A stretch of DNA of 64,000 nt. It comes from Leisingera daeponensis DSM 23529 (lineage in GTDB: Bacteria; Pseudomonadota; Alphaproteobacteria; Rhodobacterales; Rhodobacteraceae). How positions within the stretch are numbered: the stretch's first letter is position 1; every line of letters starts with the position of its first letter. The notes beneath the pieces were generated by a model. The model saw only the letters and a program-made list of their open reading frames with translations, made no database searches and was not told the origin of the DNA. The position numbers and the translations under genes were made by a program. The stretch covers positions 2,071,725 to 2,135,724 of the forward strand of contig NZ_KI421500.1 in NCBI RefSeq assembly GCF_000473145.1, in the 5' to 3' direction. This document shows, piece after piece, positions 7,580 to 15,434 of this stretch.

Positions 7580-9712
7580 TTACATCGAAAAGCTGCCGTA
7601 GGGGAGGAAGCGGACCGGATCGCCGGGCTTGATCTCCGCGGCGCCGTCGCCGAGTTCCACCAGCCCTTCCGCCCAGCTGAGGCCGCTGATGCGGCCGGAG
7701 CCTTCGGATTTGAACACCTCGGCCCGCCCGTCCCGCACCCGTGCCCGCAGATATTCGCGGCGGCCCGGTTTCTTGCGCTTCTCAAAAGCTGCCGGGACCT
7801 CGAAGCCCTGCGGCTCCTGCCAGCCGGCACCTGCCATCAGCCCCATGGCAGGCCGGGCAAAGATCAGCGTGCAGACCAGCGCCGCCACCGGGTTGCCCGG
7901 CAGCCCGAACACCGGCGTGCCCTGCCACATGCCCAGCGCCAGCGGGCGCCCGGGCTTCAGCGCGATGCGCCACTCCTGCATCGCGCCAGCCTCGCGCAAC
8001 AGCGCCGACATATGGTCCTCATCCCCCGCCGAAGCGCCGCCGGAGGTCAGAATCACATCGGTTTGCGCCGCGGCGCCGTCCAGATGCGCCCGCAGCGCCT
8101 CGCGGTCGTCTGCGGCCTTGCCCAGATCCACCGGCACGAAACCCAGCTGGCGGATCAGCGCCAGCAGCATCGGGCGGTTGGCGTCGAAAATCTGGCCCTT
8201 GCCTGCGGGCTCCCCCGCCTCGACCAGCTCATCGCCGGTGGAGAGCACGCCCACCCGCAGCGGCAGCCGCACCGTGAGCCGCGCCAGACCAGTGGCGGAG
8301 GCCAGGGCAAGATCGGCCGGTGTGATCACGCGGCCTGCGGGCAGGATGCGTTCGCCCGCGCAGACGTCCTCGCCCGCCCTGCGGGTGTTCGCCCCCTGTT
8401 TCAGCGGGCCGTTGAAGGCGATCCGGGTGCCGTCGGTGTTGACGTCTTCCTCCAGGATCACCGTGTCCACGCCATCGGGCAGCGCGGCGCCGGTCAGGAC
8501 GCGGATGGCGCTGCCTTCGGGGACCGTGCCGTCAAACGGCACGCCAGCCGCCGCCCGGCCCTGCACCAGCGGCAGCACATGCGGCCCCTCTGCCCTGCCG
8601 CCGGCAAAGCCGTAGCCGTCCACCGCCGTATTCGGCAGCGGCGGGTTGGCGCGTTCGGCCACCGCATCCTCTGCCAGCACCCGGCCAAGCGCGTCTGCCA
8701 GCGGCACGGTTTTTGCGCCGGTGACCGGCCCCAGCCTGTCCCTGAGCAGGGCCAGCGCGTCATCCACAGGGGTCCAGTCGACGCCCGCAGGCAAGGCAAA
8801 ACAGTCGTTGCTGAGCGGCGGCGGCGCCAGCCCGCCCGGCTTATCCCAGGCCAGAGCGTTCAAGCGGTCATCATGTCCCGTGCCCAAAATCCAAGCCTCC
8901 TCTTGCGCTTCCTCAGGCACTGCGGCCAGCATTTCACTTAGTTCTTCCGCCGGCACACGGCTGAGCGCTTGCGACAACAGCCGCATCTGCACCCGGTCGC
9001 GGATTTCCTCCGGGCCGGAAGCAGCCAGGGCAGCCTTCACGGCGGGTTCGATCAAACCTGGCCAAATTTCCGCGAACACAATTTGCGCGGCCGCAATGTT
9101 TTCGAAAGGCCAGACAGCCGCCTTGTGCCGGAGACGCAGCCGCTGCAGGACCGGCAGCCCCATCAGCACCTGGCTGCCAACCGTCGGATTGAAAAACAGC
9201 TGAAAACAGGAGGAGGCCGCCTTGGCCGCCAGATCTGCGCGGCGCCGCTCCGGCACGTCATTGTAGGCGATGCCGGCCTTGCGGTAGGGAATATCCGGCC
9301 AGCGCGCCTGGTCCGGTTTACCCCAGAACGGGCCAACGCCGGCGAACTGACGGTTCATCTCGGAAGCAACGTCAAACCGGTTGTTGCTGCCGTCCTCAGC
9401 GTCTTCGATGCGCTCTTCCAGCCAGTGCCAGAGGGCAAAAGGGTCATCCGACCCGGTGATCCGGCGCGCGAAGCCGCGCGGGTAGCCGAAGGGAAAGTCA
9501 AAGGCTGCAAGCACCCGACGCCGCGCGGCCTGCTCTTGTTCCAGGAAGCGGCTGATCGAAGCCTCCGCCTCCTGCCGGCTGCGGCAATAAATTTGCTGCT
9601 CCGCAGTGCCGCCGCGCGCCACGCCGAGCCAGATCGCGTCCCTGCTTTCCCGCGGCGGTTTACGCTTGGCGGCAGACCAATCGACGGCGAGCACGGTGTC
9701 GAAACCGCTCAC
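7580..9712 (-). CDS. moeA: Two-domain molybdopterin molybdenumtransferase MoeA
   Basis: The 710-residue product is far longer than usual MoeA (about 400). Residues 310-710 are MoeA: NTAVDGYGF, VLSTGDELVE, DVILTSGGASAGDEDHM and VFGLPGNPVAALV are its molybdopterin-binding and ligation motifs, inserting molybdate into adenylylated molybdopterin. Residues 1-300 form a separate domain beginning VLAVDWSAAKRK, with AAFDFPFGYP and NRFDVASEMNRQF; it recalls the RNase-H-like DUF429 fold and is annotated in some roseobacters as a molybdopterin-guanine dinucleotide protein, from memory. GTG at 9712 overlaps the mobB stop by four bases. No frame break separates the domains. Confidence 0.9.
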   Translation of the reverse strand: MSGFDTVLAVDWSAAKRKPPRESRDAIWLGVARGGTAEQQIYCRSRQEAEASISRFLEQEQAARRRVLAAFDFPFGYPRGFARRITGSDDPFALWHWLEERIEDAEDGSNNRFDVASEMNRQFAGVGPFWGKPDQARWPDIPYRKAGIAYNDVPERRRADLAAKAASSCFQLFFNPTVGSQVLMGLPVLQRLRLRHKAAVWPFENIAAAQIVFAEIWPGLIEPAVKAALAASGPEEIRDRVQMRLLSQALSRVPAEELSEMLAAVPEEAQEEAWILGTGHDDRLNALAWDKPGGLAPPPLSNDCFALPAGVDWTPVDDALALLRDRLGPVTGAKTVPLADALGRVLAEDAVAERANPPLPNTAVDGYGFAGGRAEGPHVLPLVQGRAAAGVPFDGTVPEGSAIRVLTGAALPDGVDTVILEEDVNTDGTRIAFNGPLKQGANTRRAGEDVCAGERILPAGRVITPADLALASATGLARLTVRLPLRVGVLSTGDELVEAGEPAGKGQIFDANRPMLLALIRQLGFVPVDLGKAADDREALRAHLDGAAAQTDVILTSGGASAGDEDHMSALLREAGAMQEWRIALKPGRPLALGMWQGTPVFGLPGNPVAALVCTLIFARPAMGLMAGAGWQEPQGFEVPAAFEKRKKPGRREYLRARVRDGRAEVFKSEGSGRISGLSWAEGLVELGDGAAEIKPGDPVRFLPYGSFSM

Positions 9713-10200
9713 AGATCCAATTCCGCCTGAATGAAATCCGCTACCGCGGCGGTGCCGTCCAGATCGAAGACAGGGCGGTCCAGAGCCAGCGGAGTGTCGC
9801 TGGCGACGGCGCGGATACTGGGGTCTTGCGGGGCGATCAGATCGGTGCCAGCAGCCTGCCGGAAGGCCTCGATCTTGGGGTGCGGTTCGCGTTTGTAGCC
9901 CTCCACCAGCACCAGGTCGACCGGGAGGAGACGGGCCAGCAGCGCCGCCAGCGGCGGCTCCGGTGCGCCGCGCAGCTCCTGCATAATGGCCACGCGCCCG
10001 GCGGAGGCCAGAACCACCTCCGACGCGCCGGCCTGGCGGTGGCGGTGGCTGTCGGTGCCGGGCTGGTCCACGTCGGTTGCGTGATGGGCGTGCTTGATGG
10101 TGGAGACGGTGAAGCCGCGGGCGCAGAATTCCGCCACGAGCCGCTCCATCAGCCCGGTCTTGCCGTTGTTCTTCCAGCCGGTGACGCCATAGATCTTCAT
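9709..10200 (-). CDS. mobB: Molybdopterin-guanine dinucleotide biosynthesis protein MobB
   Basis: A 163-residue GTP-binding protein that assists MobA in attaching GMP to molybdopterin. The Walker A loop GVTGWKNNGKTGLMERL lies at residues 5-21, followed by TVSTIKHAHH and DSHRHRQAGASEV, which are typical of MobB. Its length fits stand-alone MobB (about 170). The ATG overlaps the mobA stop (ATGA) and its own stop overlaps the moeA GTG start, giving a tightly coupled mobA-mobB-moeA chain on the reverse strand. Confidence 0.95.
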   Translation of the reverse strand: MKIYGVTGWKNNGKTGLMERLVAEFCARGFTVSTIKHAHHATDVDQPGTDSHRHRQAGASEVVLASAGRVAIMQELRGAPEPPLAALLARLLPVDLVLVEGYKREPHPKIEAFRQAAGTDLIAPQDPSIRAVASDTPLALDRPVFDLDGTAAVADFIQAELDL

Positions 10201-10841
10201 GTCAGCAGCGCCTCGGCGCGGGCCAGATCATCCGGTGTGTTGATGTTGAAGAACGGGTCGAAAGGGTCGGCCTCAAACAGCGCTTCGCGGCCGCCGTGCT
10301 GGTCGGTCCAGAGGACGACCTTGCGCAAACCGTCATTCAGCGCCGCGCGCAGGTCATCGCGCAGGGCGACGGGCCAGAGGCCAAAGGCCGGGTGCCGGTT
10401 CACTTTGCTGCGCCCGCCGGATTTCAGCGCCTCATCACCAGTGCGCGGGGTGGTGGCGAGGACCAGAGGTTGCTCCATGCCCTGTGCAGCGGCGGTCAGA
10501 CGGGCGACCAGATCCTGCGGGAAGAAGGGCGTGTCGGCGGCGGCGGTGACGATGGTTTCAACGCCCTGCTCTGCCGCCCAGTCAAGACCGGCCAAGACAC
10601 CCGCCAGAGGACCGGCAAAGCCCTCGATCGAGTCGGCGATGACCGGCAGGCCCAGGTCGGCGAACCGCTCCGGGTCGCCATTGGCGTTCAACGCGAGGCC
10701 CGCGACCTGAGGGCCGAGCCGGTCGGCCACGCGGGACAGCAGGCTTTGGCCGCCGACCTGCAGCCGCCCCTTGTCGCCGCCGCCCATCCGGGTGGCGAGA
10801 CCGCCTGCGAGGATTACGCCCAAAGGCTTCTGTTCTGTCAT
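10197..10841 (-). CDS. mobA: Molybdenum cofactor guanylyltransferase MobA
   Basis: The 214-residue enzyme transfers GMP from GTP to Mo-molybdopterin to form the bis-MGD cofactor of the DMSO-reductase family, including formate dehydrogenase. The nucleotide-binding signature GVILAGGLATRMGGGDKG is at residues 7-24; TIVTAAADTPFFP carries the metal-binding Asp and INTPDDL closes the protein. I chose the ATG at 10841 because GGAGGAG lies six bases upstream; 25 more codons upstream are open but unlike the family. It lies 61 bases downstream of fdhD, consistent with one maturation operon. Confidence 0.95.
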   Translation of the reverse strand: MTEQKPLGVILAGGLATRMGGGDKGRLQVGGQSLLSRVADRLGPQVAGLALNANGDPERFADLGLPVIADSIEGFAGPLAGVLAGLDWAAEQGVETIVTAAADTPFFPQDLVARLTAAAQGMEQPLVLATTPRTGDEALKSGGRSKVNRHPAFGLWPVALRDDLRAALNDGLRKVVLWTDQHGGREALFEADPFDPFFNINTPDDLARAEALLT

Positions 10842-10902
10842 GCCTTCTCCTCCTGCGGCGGAAAACACGCGTTTTCCGGGCCGGATTTCACGCGAAATGC
10901 GG

Positions 10903-11793
10903 TTACCTGTCCGCACTCTTCCGCCGGTGCTTCTTCTCTTCCACCGGCGCGTCCTTGGGGTCCATGTCGCGTACCAGACGCTCCTCGCCCGACAGGCAAA
11001 TGAACCGCTGGCCGCGCATCCGGCCGATCAGGGTGAGTCCCACCTCACGCGCGATCTCGACGCCCCAGGCGGTGAAGCCGGAACGGGACGCTAGCACCGG
11101 GATGCCCATCATCGCGGTCTTGATCACCATCTCCGAGGTCAGGCGCCCGGTGGTGTAGAGGATTTTGTCCGCGGCCTCTGCCTGCTCCGACAGCATCCAG
11201 CCCGCAATCTTGTCCACCGCGTTGTGGCGGCCCACATCCTCCATATAGACCAGCGGGCGGTCCTGCTGGCAGAGCACGGTGCCATGGATGGCGCCGGCCT
11301 CCAGATACAGCGACGGCGTGCGGTTGATCTTATGGGCCAGCGCATAGAGCCAGGAGGTGCGGACCTCTGCCTGCGGCAGGCGCACGTCCTCCAGCCCCTC
11401 CATCATATCGCCGAAGACGGTGCCGACCGCGCAGCCGGAGGTGCGGGTCTTCTTCTTCAGCTTTTCCTCGTGGCTGGTTTCGACCGCGGTGCGCACCACA
11501 ACGGTTTCCAGGTCCTCGTCATAATCGACGCGGGTCACCTCGTCCCCGTCGCGCAGCATCCGCTGGTTGCGCAGGAAGCCGAGCGCCAGGTATTCCGGGT
11601 AGTCGCCGATGGTCATCGCGGTGACGATTTCCTGCGAATTCAGGAAGATGGTCAGCGGGCGCTCCTCGACCACGGCGATCTCGCTTGTCTCGCCGTTCTG
11701 GTCGACGCCAGTGACGGCGCGGGTGAGCCGCGGATCTGCGACGCCGGGGGCGATCAGATATTCTGACGTGATATCCATGCTCACCAATTGCAT
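10903..11793 (-). CDS. fdhD: Formate dehydrogenase sulfurtransferase FdhD
   Basis: FdhD moves sulfur from IscS to the molybdenum cofactor of formate dehydrogenase. The protein (296 residues from this ATG) shows LTIFLNSQEIVTAMTIGDYP, the sulfur-carrying Cys in RTSGCAVGT, and DVGRHNAVDKIAGW with RLTSEMVIKTA, all FdhD hallmarks. Only one Cys is present where E. coli has CxxC. The start is uncertain: ATG 11793 has AGAAGGA touching it, so TTG 11787, GTG 11784 or ATG 11778 may be used. A C-terminal basic tail (EEKKHRRKSADR) is additional. No formate dehydrogenase structural genes lie in the window. Confidence 0.93.
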   Translation of the reverse strand: MQLVSMDITSEYLIAPGVADPRLTRAVTGVDQNGETSEIAVVEERPLTIFLNSQEIVTAMTIGDYPEYLALGFLRNQRMLRDGDEVTRVDYDEDLETVVVRTAVETSHEEKLKKKTRTSGCAVGTVFGDMMEGLEDVRLPQAEVRTSWLYALAHKINRTPSLYLEAGAIHGTVLCQQDRPLVYMEDVGRHNAVDKIAGWMLSEQAEAADKILYTTGRLTSEMVIKTAMMGIPVLASRSGFTAWGVEIAREVGLTLIGRMRGQRFICLSGEERLVRDMDPKDAPVEEKKHRRKSADR

Positions 11794-11842
11794 TCCTTCT
11801 GCGTCCGCCTTAGGGCGGTTCAACGCAATCTAGGACGCGCAG

Positions 11843-12571
11843 ATGGCAATCACCACCACCAAATCGGCCTTCTGGAAGGGGTTTCGCGACAGCGCGCCCT
11901 TCATTTTCATGGCCTCGCCCTTCGGCTTTCTGTTCGGGGTGCTGGCAGCAGAGGCCGGGCTGATCGTGCCGGAGGCCTTTGCCTTCTCGCTGGCGGTCTT
12001 TGCAGGCGCCGCCCAGTTCACCGCGCTGCAGCTGATGCAGGAGAACGCGCCGCTGATCATCATCCTGATCTCGGCGCTGGCGGTGAACCTGCGGATGGCG
12101 ATGTATTCGGCCTCGCTGACGCCCTACCTTGGCGATGCGCCGATGTGGCAGCGGGCGCTGGCGGCCTATTTCGTGGTGGACCAGTCCTATGCGCTGTCGA
12201 TCGTGCAGTTCGAGACCGAGCCGGAGATGCCGCTGGCGCAGCGGGTGGCCTATTTCTTTGGCACCAATGGCATCGTGGCGCCGGCCTGGGTGATTGGCAC
12301 GGCGCTTGGCGCGCTGGTCGGCACCCGGATTCCCGAAAGCTGGGGCGTGGATTTCGTGCTGCCGCTGGCGTTTCTGGCGATGATCGGGCCGATGCTGCGC
12401 ACGCCGGCCCATATCGCCGCCTGTTTCGTGGCGGTGGCCGCATCGCTGCCGGCGGCTGCCCTGCCCTATAACCTGGGGCTGATCGTGGCGGGGATTGCCG
12501 GCATGGTGGCGGGCGCCCAGGCGGAACTGTGGCTGGAACGGCAGAAGGTAAAATCGGAGGCCGCGAAATGA
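11843..12571 (+). CDS. azlC: AzlC-family branched-chain amino acid exporter, large subunit
   Basis: A 242-residue multi-spanning inner-membrane protein. SAPFIFMASPFGFLFGVLA and AGAAQFTALQLM are characteristic of AzlC, as is NLRMAMYSASLTPYL. With the small AzlD partner it forms an exporter for branched-chain amino acids or their analogues. It is divergent from fdhD, with about 50 bp between starts. Its TGA overlaps the azlD ATG (ATGA), so the two subunits are translationally coupled. The substrate is inferred from the family. Confidence 0.9.
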   Translation: MAITTTKSAFWKGFRDSAPFIFMASPFGFLFGVLAAEAGLIVPEAFAFSLAVFAGAAQFTALQLMQENAPLIIILISALAVNLRMAMYSASLTPYLGDAPMWQRALAAYFVVDQSYALSIVQFETEPEMPLAQRVAYFFGTNGIVAPAWVIGTALGALVGTRIPESWGVDFVLPLAFLAMIGPMLRTPAHIAACFVAVAASLPAAALPYNLGLIVAGIAGMVAGAQAELWLERQKVKSEAAK

Positions 12572-12897
12572 GCAGTATTCCCGCACCGCTGCTGTGGACC
12601 GTGATCATCGGGCTGGCGCTTGGCAGCTACGCCCTGCGGTTCGCCTTCATCGGCTTCATGGGCGGGCGCGCGATCCCGGAATGGCTGATGCGGCATCTGC
12701 GCTATACCGCGGTGGCGATCATTCCGGCGCTGGTGGCGCCGCTGGTGGTCTGGCCTGCCCCCGCCGGAGGTGAGCTCAGCCTGATGCATTTTGCCGCCGC
12801 GGCTGCGACGTTCGCTGCGGGTTATCTAACCAGAAACGTGCTGGTTGGCCTGGGCACCGGCGGGCTGTCGCTGCTGCTGCTGTATCTTGCCGCCTAG
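12568..12897 (+). CDS. azlD: AzlD-family transporter subunit
   Basis: A 109-residue protein with about four hydrophobic helices (LWTVIIGLALGSYALRFAFI, YTAVAIIPALVAPLVVW, FAAAAATFAAGYL, GLSLLLLYLA), the size and layout of AzlD. It starts at the ATG overlapping the azlC stop; an upstream in-frame start at 12529 would lie inside azlC and has no support. CGGAGG is nine bases upstream. It works with AzlC in branched-chain amino acid efflux. Confidence 0.9.
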   Translation: MSSIPAPLLWTVIIGLALGSYALRFAFIGFMGGRAIPEWLMRHLRYTAVAIIPALVAPLVVWPAPAGGELSLMHFAAAAATFAAGYLTRNVLVGLGTGGLSLLLLYLAA

Positions 12898-12919
12898 CGC
12901 TGCGCGCCGGGCAGCACGA

Positions 12920-13540
12920 TCACTCTGAAGCGGCGCTGAGCGCGGCGTCGCTTTTGGCTAGGCCCGCCTGCAAATCACCGCTGTCGTTTTCGTAATAGCG
13001 CTCTGTCACCACCCCCGGCAGCTGGCCGAACTGCTCTGCCAGTTTTTCCGGATAGAAAGTGCGGTCCAGGCTTTCGAATCCCGGAACCTGCTGCAGAATG
13101 CCAATCGTCGCCTGCGCGCAGAAAGCCCCCGGAACCCGGCCGTTGCTCAGGGCAAGCCGGTAGGCTTTCTCCGCCTGCTCCGGTGTGACCTCGATGCGCT
13201 GGATGACGACGTGATAGGTGCTGCGGGCGTGGGCCCCGCGGTAGGCCTTCTCGACAGCGGGCGTGATGCCATGGATGACATCGTCCCGTTCCGGCACCAC
13301 GGAGGCATAGAAAGACCCTGCAGGATCGAAAATCACCCGCTCAGAGGCGTTGATCATCAGCGACGTGTGGCCGCCCCGCCCGGTGCGGTTGTTGATCATC
13401 GTGTAGAGGGTGAGCGCGGGCGGTCCGGGGTGGCGGTAAGCCACCCGGGCCAGGGTTTCAGCATCCGCGTTGGGCTGCTGCGGCGCAGCGCAACCCGCGA
13501 GCGCGGCCAGGACCGCGCCAAGGCAGAGCAGATTGCGCAT
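12920..13540 (-). CDS. Lipoprotein, possible permuted papain-like (NlpC/P60-related) fold
   Basis: The 206-residue product has a lipoprotein signal with lipobox LAGC (Cys17), so it should be lipidated and face the periplasm. I do not recognise a named family. A GGHTSLMIN motif (His58), a strand-like STYHVVIQR (His110) and GAFCAQATIGIL (Cys141) occur in that order; His before Cys is the circularly permuted papain arrangement of LRAT/YiiX-type enzymes. An amide- or ester-hydrolase role is therefore a reasonable guess, not shown. It is followed on the same strand by nothing close and lies 23 bases downstream of the oxidase subunit IV gene. Confidence 0.6.
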   Translation of the reverse strand: MRNLLCLGAVLAALAGCAAPQQPNADAETLARVAYRHPGPPALTLYTMINNRTGRGGHTSLMINASERVIFDPAGSFYASVVPERDDVIHGITPAVEKAYRGAHARSTYHVVIQRIEVTPEQAEKAYRLALSNGRVPGAFCAQATIGILQQVPGFESLDRTFYPEKLAEQFGQLPGVVTERYYENDSGDLQAGLAKSDAALSAASE

Positions 13541-13563
13541 TACAGCAATCCCCGTTCAATAAA

Positions 13564-13698
13564 TCAGGACGCGAAGACCGCCAGGAAAATGGCAAAGATG
13601 ACCAGCGCGATGCTGAAGCGGGTCACGAAGGTCAGGAAACCGGAATAGGTCTTTTCCTGAACGGTGGTATCCATGGTGCCGTGCTGATGTTCAGCCAT
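13564..13698 (-). CDS. ctaH: aa3-type cytochrome c oxidase subunit IV
   Basis: A 44-residue gene: N-terminal MAEHQHGTMDTTVQEKTYSG, then one transmembrane helix, FVTRFSIALVIFAIFLAVFA. The HGxMD motif followed by a single membrane span is the signature of the small fourth subunit of alphaproteobacterial aa3 cytochrome oxidase, as in Paracoccus. It packs on the periphery of the oxidase; the deletion in Paracoccus is reported to be without strong effect. GAGGG lies about nine bases before the ATG. It is separated from the main oxidase genes, none of which are in the window. Confidence 0.88.
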   Translation of the reverse strand: MAEHQHGTMDTTVQEKTYSGFLTFVTRFSIALVIFAIFLAVFAS

Positions 13699-13882
13699 GT
13701 GAGTTTTCCCTCAATTCACGTGCATTTTTCCGGTGATTACTGGATTTGCGCCGCTCTGTCACCACGTCAATCGGGCGCATCTGACAGAAATGAGACGCGA
13801 ATCCCAATGCCGCAGCGGCAATCCGGGCCGCTGCTGCGCTGTGTCCGGTTCCGGCGCCGAATCGGCCCCCCGGGCGCGGACC

Positions 13883-14335
13883 CTAGTCCTGCTGCAGGTC
13901 GGAGGCGAGGCGGAAGCCGATCCGGGTGGCGGGTTCTTCCTGGCGCGCCTTGGGCACCGCGCGCAGCATCACATTGAGCTGGCTGACATGCTGCACCAGC
14001 TGGGTCCGGGAGCCGCTGCCCTCGCTGCCGTAGAAGGTGATGATGTCGGGATCGAAATAGCCCATGCCCTCGATCCGCAGCACCCCGGCATTGCCGCCGG
14101 CAAAGCCCATCGCGACCTCGTGTTCGGCATCCAGCTGTTTCTCGAAGTTCTGGATATAGAGGATCAGGCGCTCGTAGGCCCAGCGGGCGGGGCTTTTGGC
14201 GGCATCTGGCTTTTGCAGCTTTTCCGGCACTTCGGTCAGCCCGGCGCAGGCATCGGGGTCGGAGTGGACTTCATGCACGCAGGGCAGCACCGCCGCTTCC
14301 GCTGCCTCGGCGCTGGTTGAAATCTCGTCGTTCAT
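13883..14335 (-). CDS. Conserved protein, possibly DUF6173 family
   Basis: A 150-residue soluble protein with an acidic, Ala-rich N-terminal 30 residues and a compact C-terminal domain: SPARWAYERLILYIQNFEKQ, then HEVAMGFAGGNAGVLRIEGMGYFDPDIITFYG and HVSQLNVMLRAVPK (each read in pieces). It resembles a Rhodobacterales family I recall as DUF6173; no function is known to me. ATG 14335 is preceded by GGGGGAA and is preferred to a start nine codons upstream. It follows a small tandem repeat and lies 48 bases downstream of the MBL-hydrolase stop on the same strand. Confidence 0.65.
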   Translation of the reverse strand: MNDEISTSAEAAEAAVLPCVHEVHSDPDACAGLTEVPEKLQKPDAAKSPARWAYERLILYIQNFEKQLDAEHEVAMGFAGGNAGVLRIEGMGYFDPDIITFYGSEGSGSRTQLVQHVSQLNVMLRAVPKARQEEPATRIGFRLASDLQQD

Positions 14336-14343
14336 GGTTCCCC

Positions 14344-14390
14344 CTTGTCCGGGGTGCGTCACCCCTTGCTTGTCCGGGGTGCCTCACCCC
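14344..14390. repeat. Short tandem duplication
   Basis: Two copies of a 22-base unit beginning CTTGTCCGGGGTGC and ending TCACCCC occur at 14344-14365 and 14369-14390, with one mismatch and a 25-base period. Each unit can itself fold (GGGGTG with CACCCC). The array lies across the end of the MBL-hydrolase gene and the leader of the next gene. Confidence 0.7.
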
Positions 14391-15430
14391 TGGCGCTGGT
14401 AGAGCCAGGCTCCGTCTTCGCGCTCCCAGCGCGTCACCTGACCGGTATGGTACAGATGGTTTACATGGGCCACCGCCTCGACCAGCGCAAGGCCGTACTC
14501 GCCTTCGCCGATTGTGCGCTTGAACAGGGGGGCAAAGCAATCGGCGGCCGTGCGCGGCTCCGACAGGTGGTCCATCAGCCGGTCCAGAGCACCGTGGTGG
14601 TTGCCGATCAGCTGCTGCATCCGGAGCGGCAGGCGGGTGAACGGCAGCTTATGGCCGCCCAGGGCCAGGTGGTCGGGGCGCGCCAGTTTCGACAGCCGCT
14701 CGCAGGCTTCCAGCCATTCGCCCAGCGGGTCCGCCATCGGTTCGGTGGCGTAGACGCCGATATTGGGGCTTATGGTCGACAGGATCTGGTCGCCGGTGAT
14801 CACCAGATTGTCATCGCGGCTCCAGAAGGTAGCGTGCTCCGGCGCGTGGCCGTTGCCGATATGCACATCCCAGTCGCGCCCGCCCATGCGGATCACGTCG
14901 TCCTGCTTGATCCGGGTGAAGCCTAGCGGCATCGGGTGCACGGTATCGGCAAAGTTGAAGGGCCGGTCATTCACCCGCTTTTCATAGAACTCCGGCGCCA
15001 TGCCCGCGCTGCGGTAATAGGCGAGGGTTTCTTCCGGCCAGACTTCCTGCACGTCCAGCGTCAGCATCCGGGCAAACAGCCAGGCGGTGCGGGTGGTGAT
15101 CAGCTCAGCCCCATGCGCGCTTTGGAACCAGCCGACCAGCCCGATGTGATCGGGGTGGTGGTGGGTACCAACAACCCGCCGCACCGGCTTGCCCTGCAAG
15201 GGGCCGGCCATCAGGCTGTCCCAGATCGCACGGCTTTTGCGGGTGTTGAAGCCGGTGTCGATCACCGTCCAGCCGTCGCCGTCATCCAGCGCGTAGATGT
15301 TGACGTGGTCCAGCTTCATCGGCAGCGGCTGGCGCATCCACAGGACGCCTTCGGCCACCTCGATCGCTTCGCCCTGCGCAGGCGGCTCCTGCCACGGAGT
15401 GCGGGGCGAAACGTCGGGGATGTCGGTCAC
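14384..15430 (-). CDS. MBL-fold metallo-hydrolase, LACTB2-like
   Basis: A 348-residue metallo-beta-lactamase-fold hydrolase. The zinc motif VGTHHHPDHIGLVGWF (HxHxDH) is near residue 90, with later ligands in GNGHAPEHATFW and ITGDQIL; the C-terminal region GLALVEAVAHVNHLYHTGQV is the small winged-helix domain of the LACTB2/BLACT group. Thioester or nucleic-acid-phosphate substrates are known in that group; the acyl-CoA dehydrogenase partner favours a thioesterase-like role here, by inference. GTG at 15430 follows the dehydrogenase stop by four bases. The frame stays open far upstream, but that part lies inside the dehydrogenase gene. Confidence 0.88.
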   Translation of the reverse strand: MTDIPDVSPRTPWQEPPAQGEAIEVAEGVLWMRQPLPMKLDHVNIYALDDGDGWTVIDTGFNTRKSRAIWDSLMAGPLQGKPVRRVVGTHHHPDHIGLVGWFQSAHGAELITTRTAWLFARMLTLDVQEVWPEETLAYYRSAGMAPEFYEKRVNDRPFNFADTVHPMPLGFTRIKQDDVIRMGGRDWDVHIGNGHAPEHATFWSRDDNLVITGDQILSTISPNIGVYATEPMADPLGEWLEACERLSKLARPDHLALGGHKLPFTRLPLRMQQLIGNHHGALDRLMDHLSEPRTAADCFAPLFKRTIGEGEYGLALVEAVAHVNHLYHTGQVTRWEREDGAWLYQRQG

Positions 15431-15434
15431 GGCG

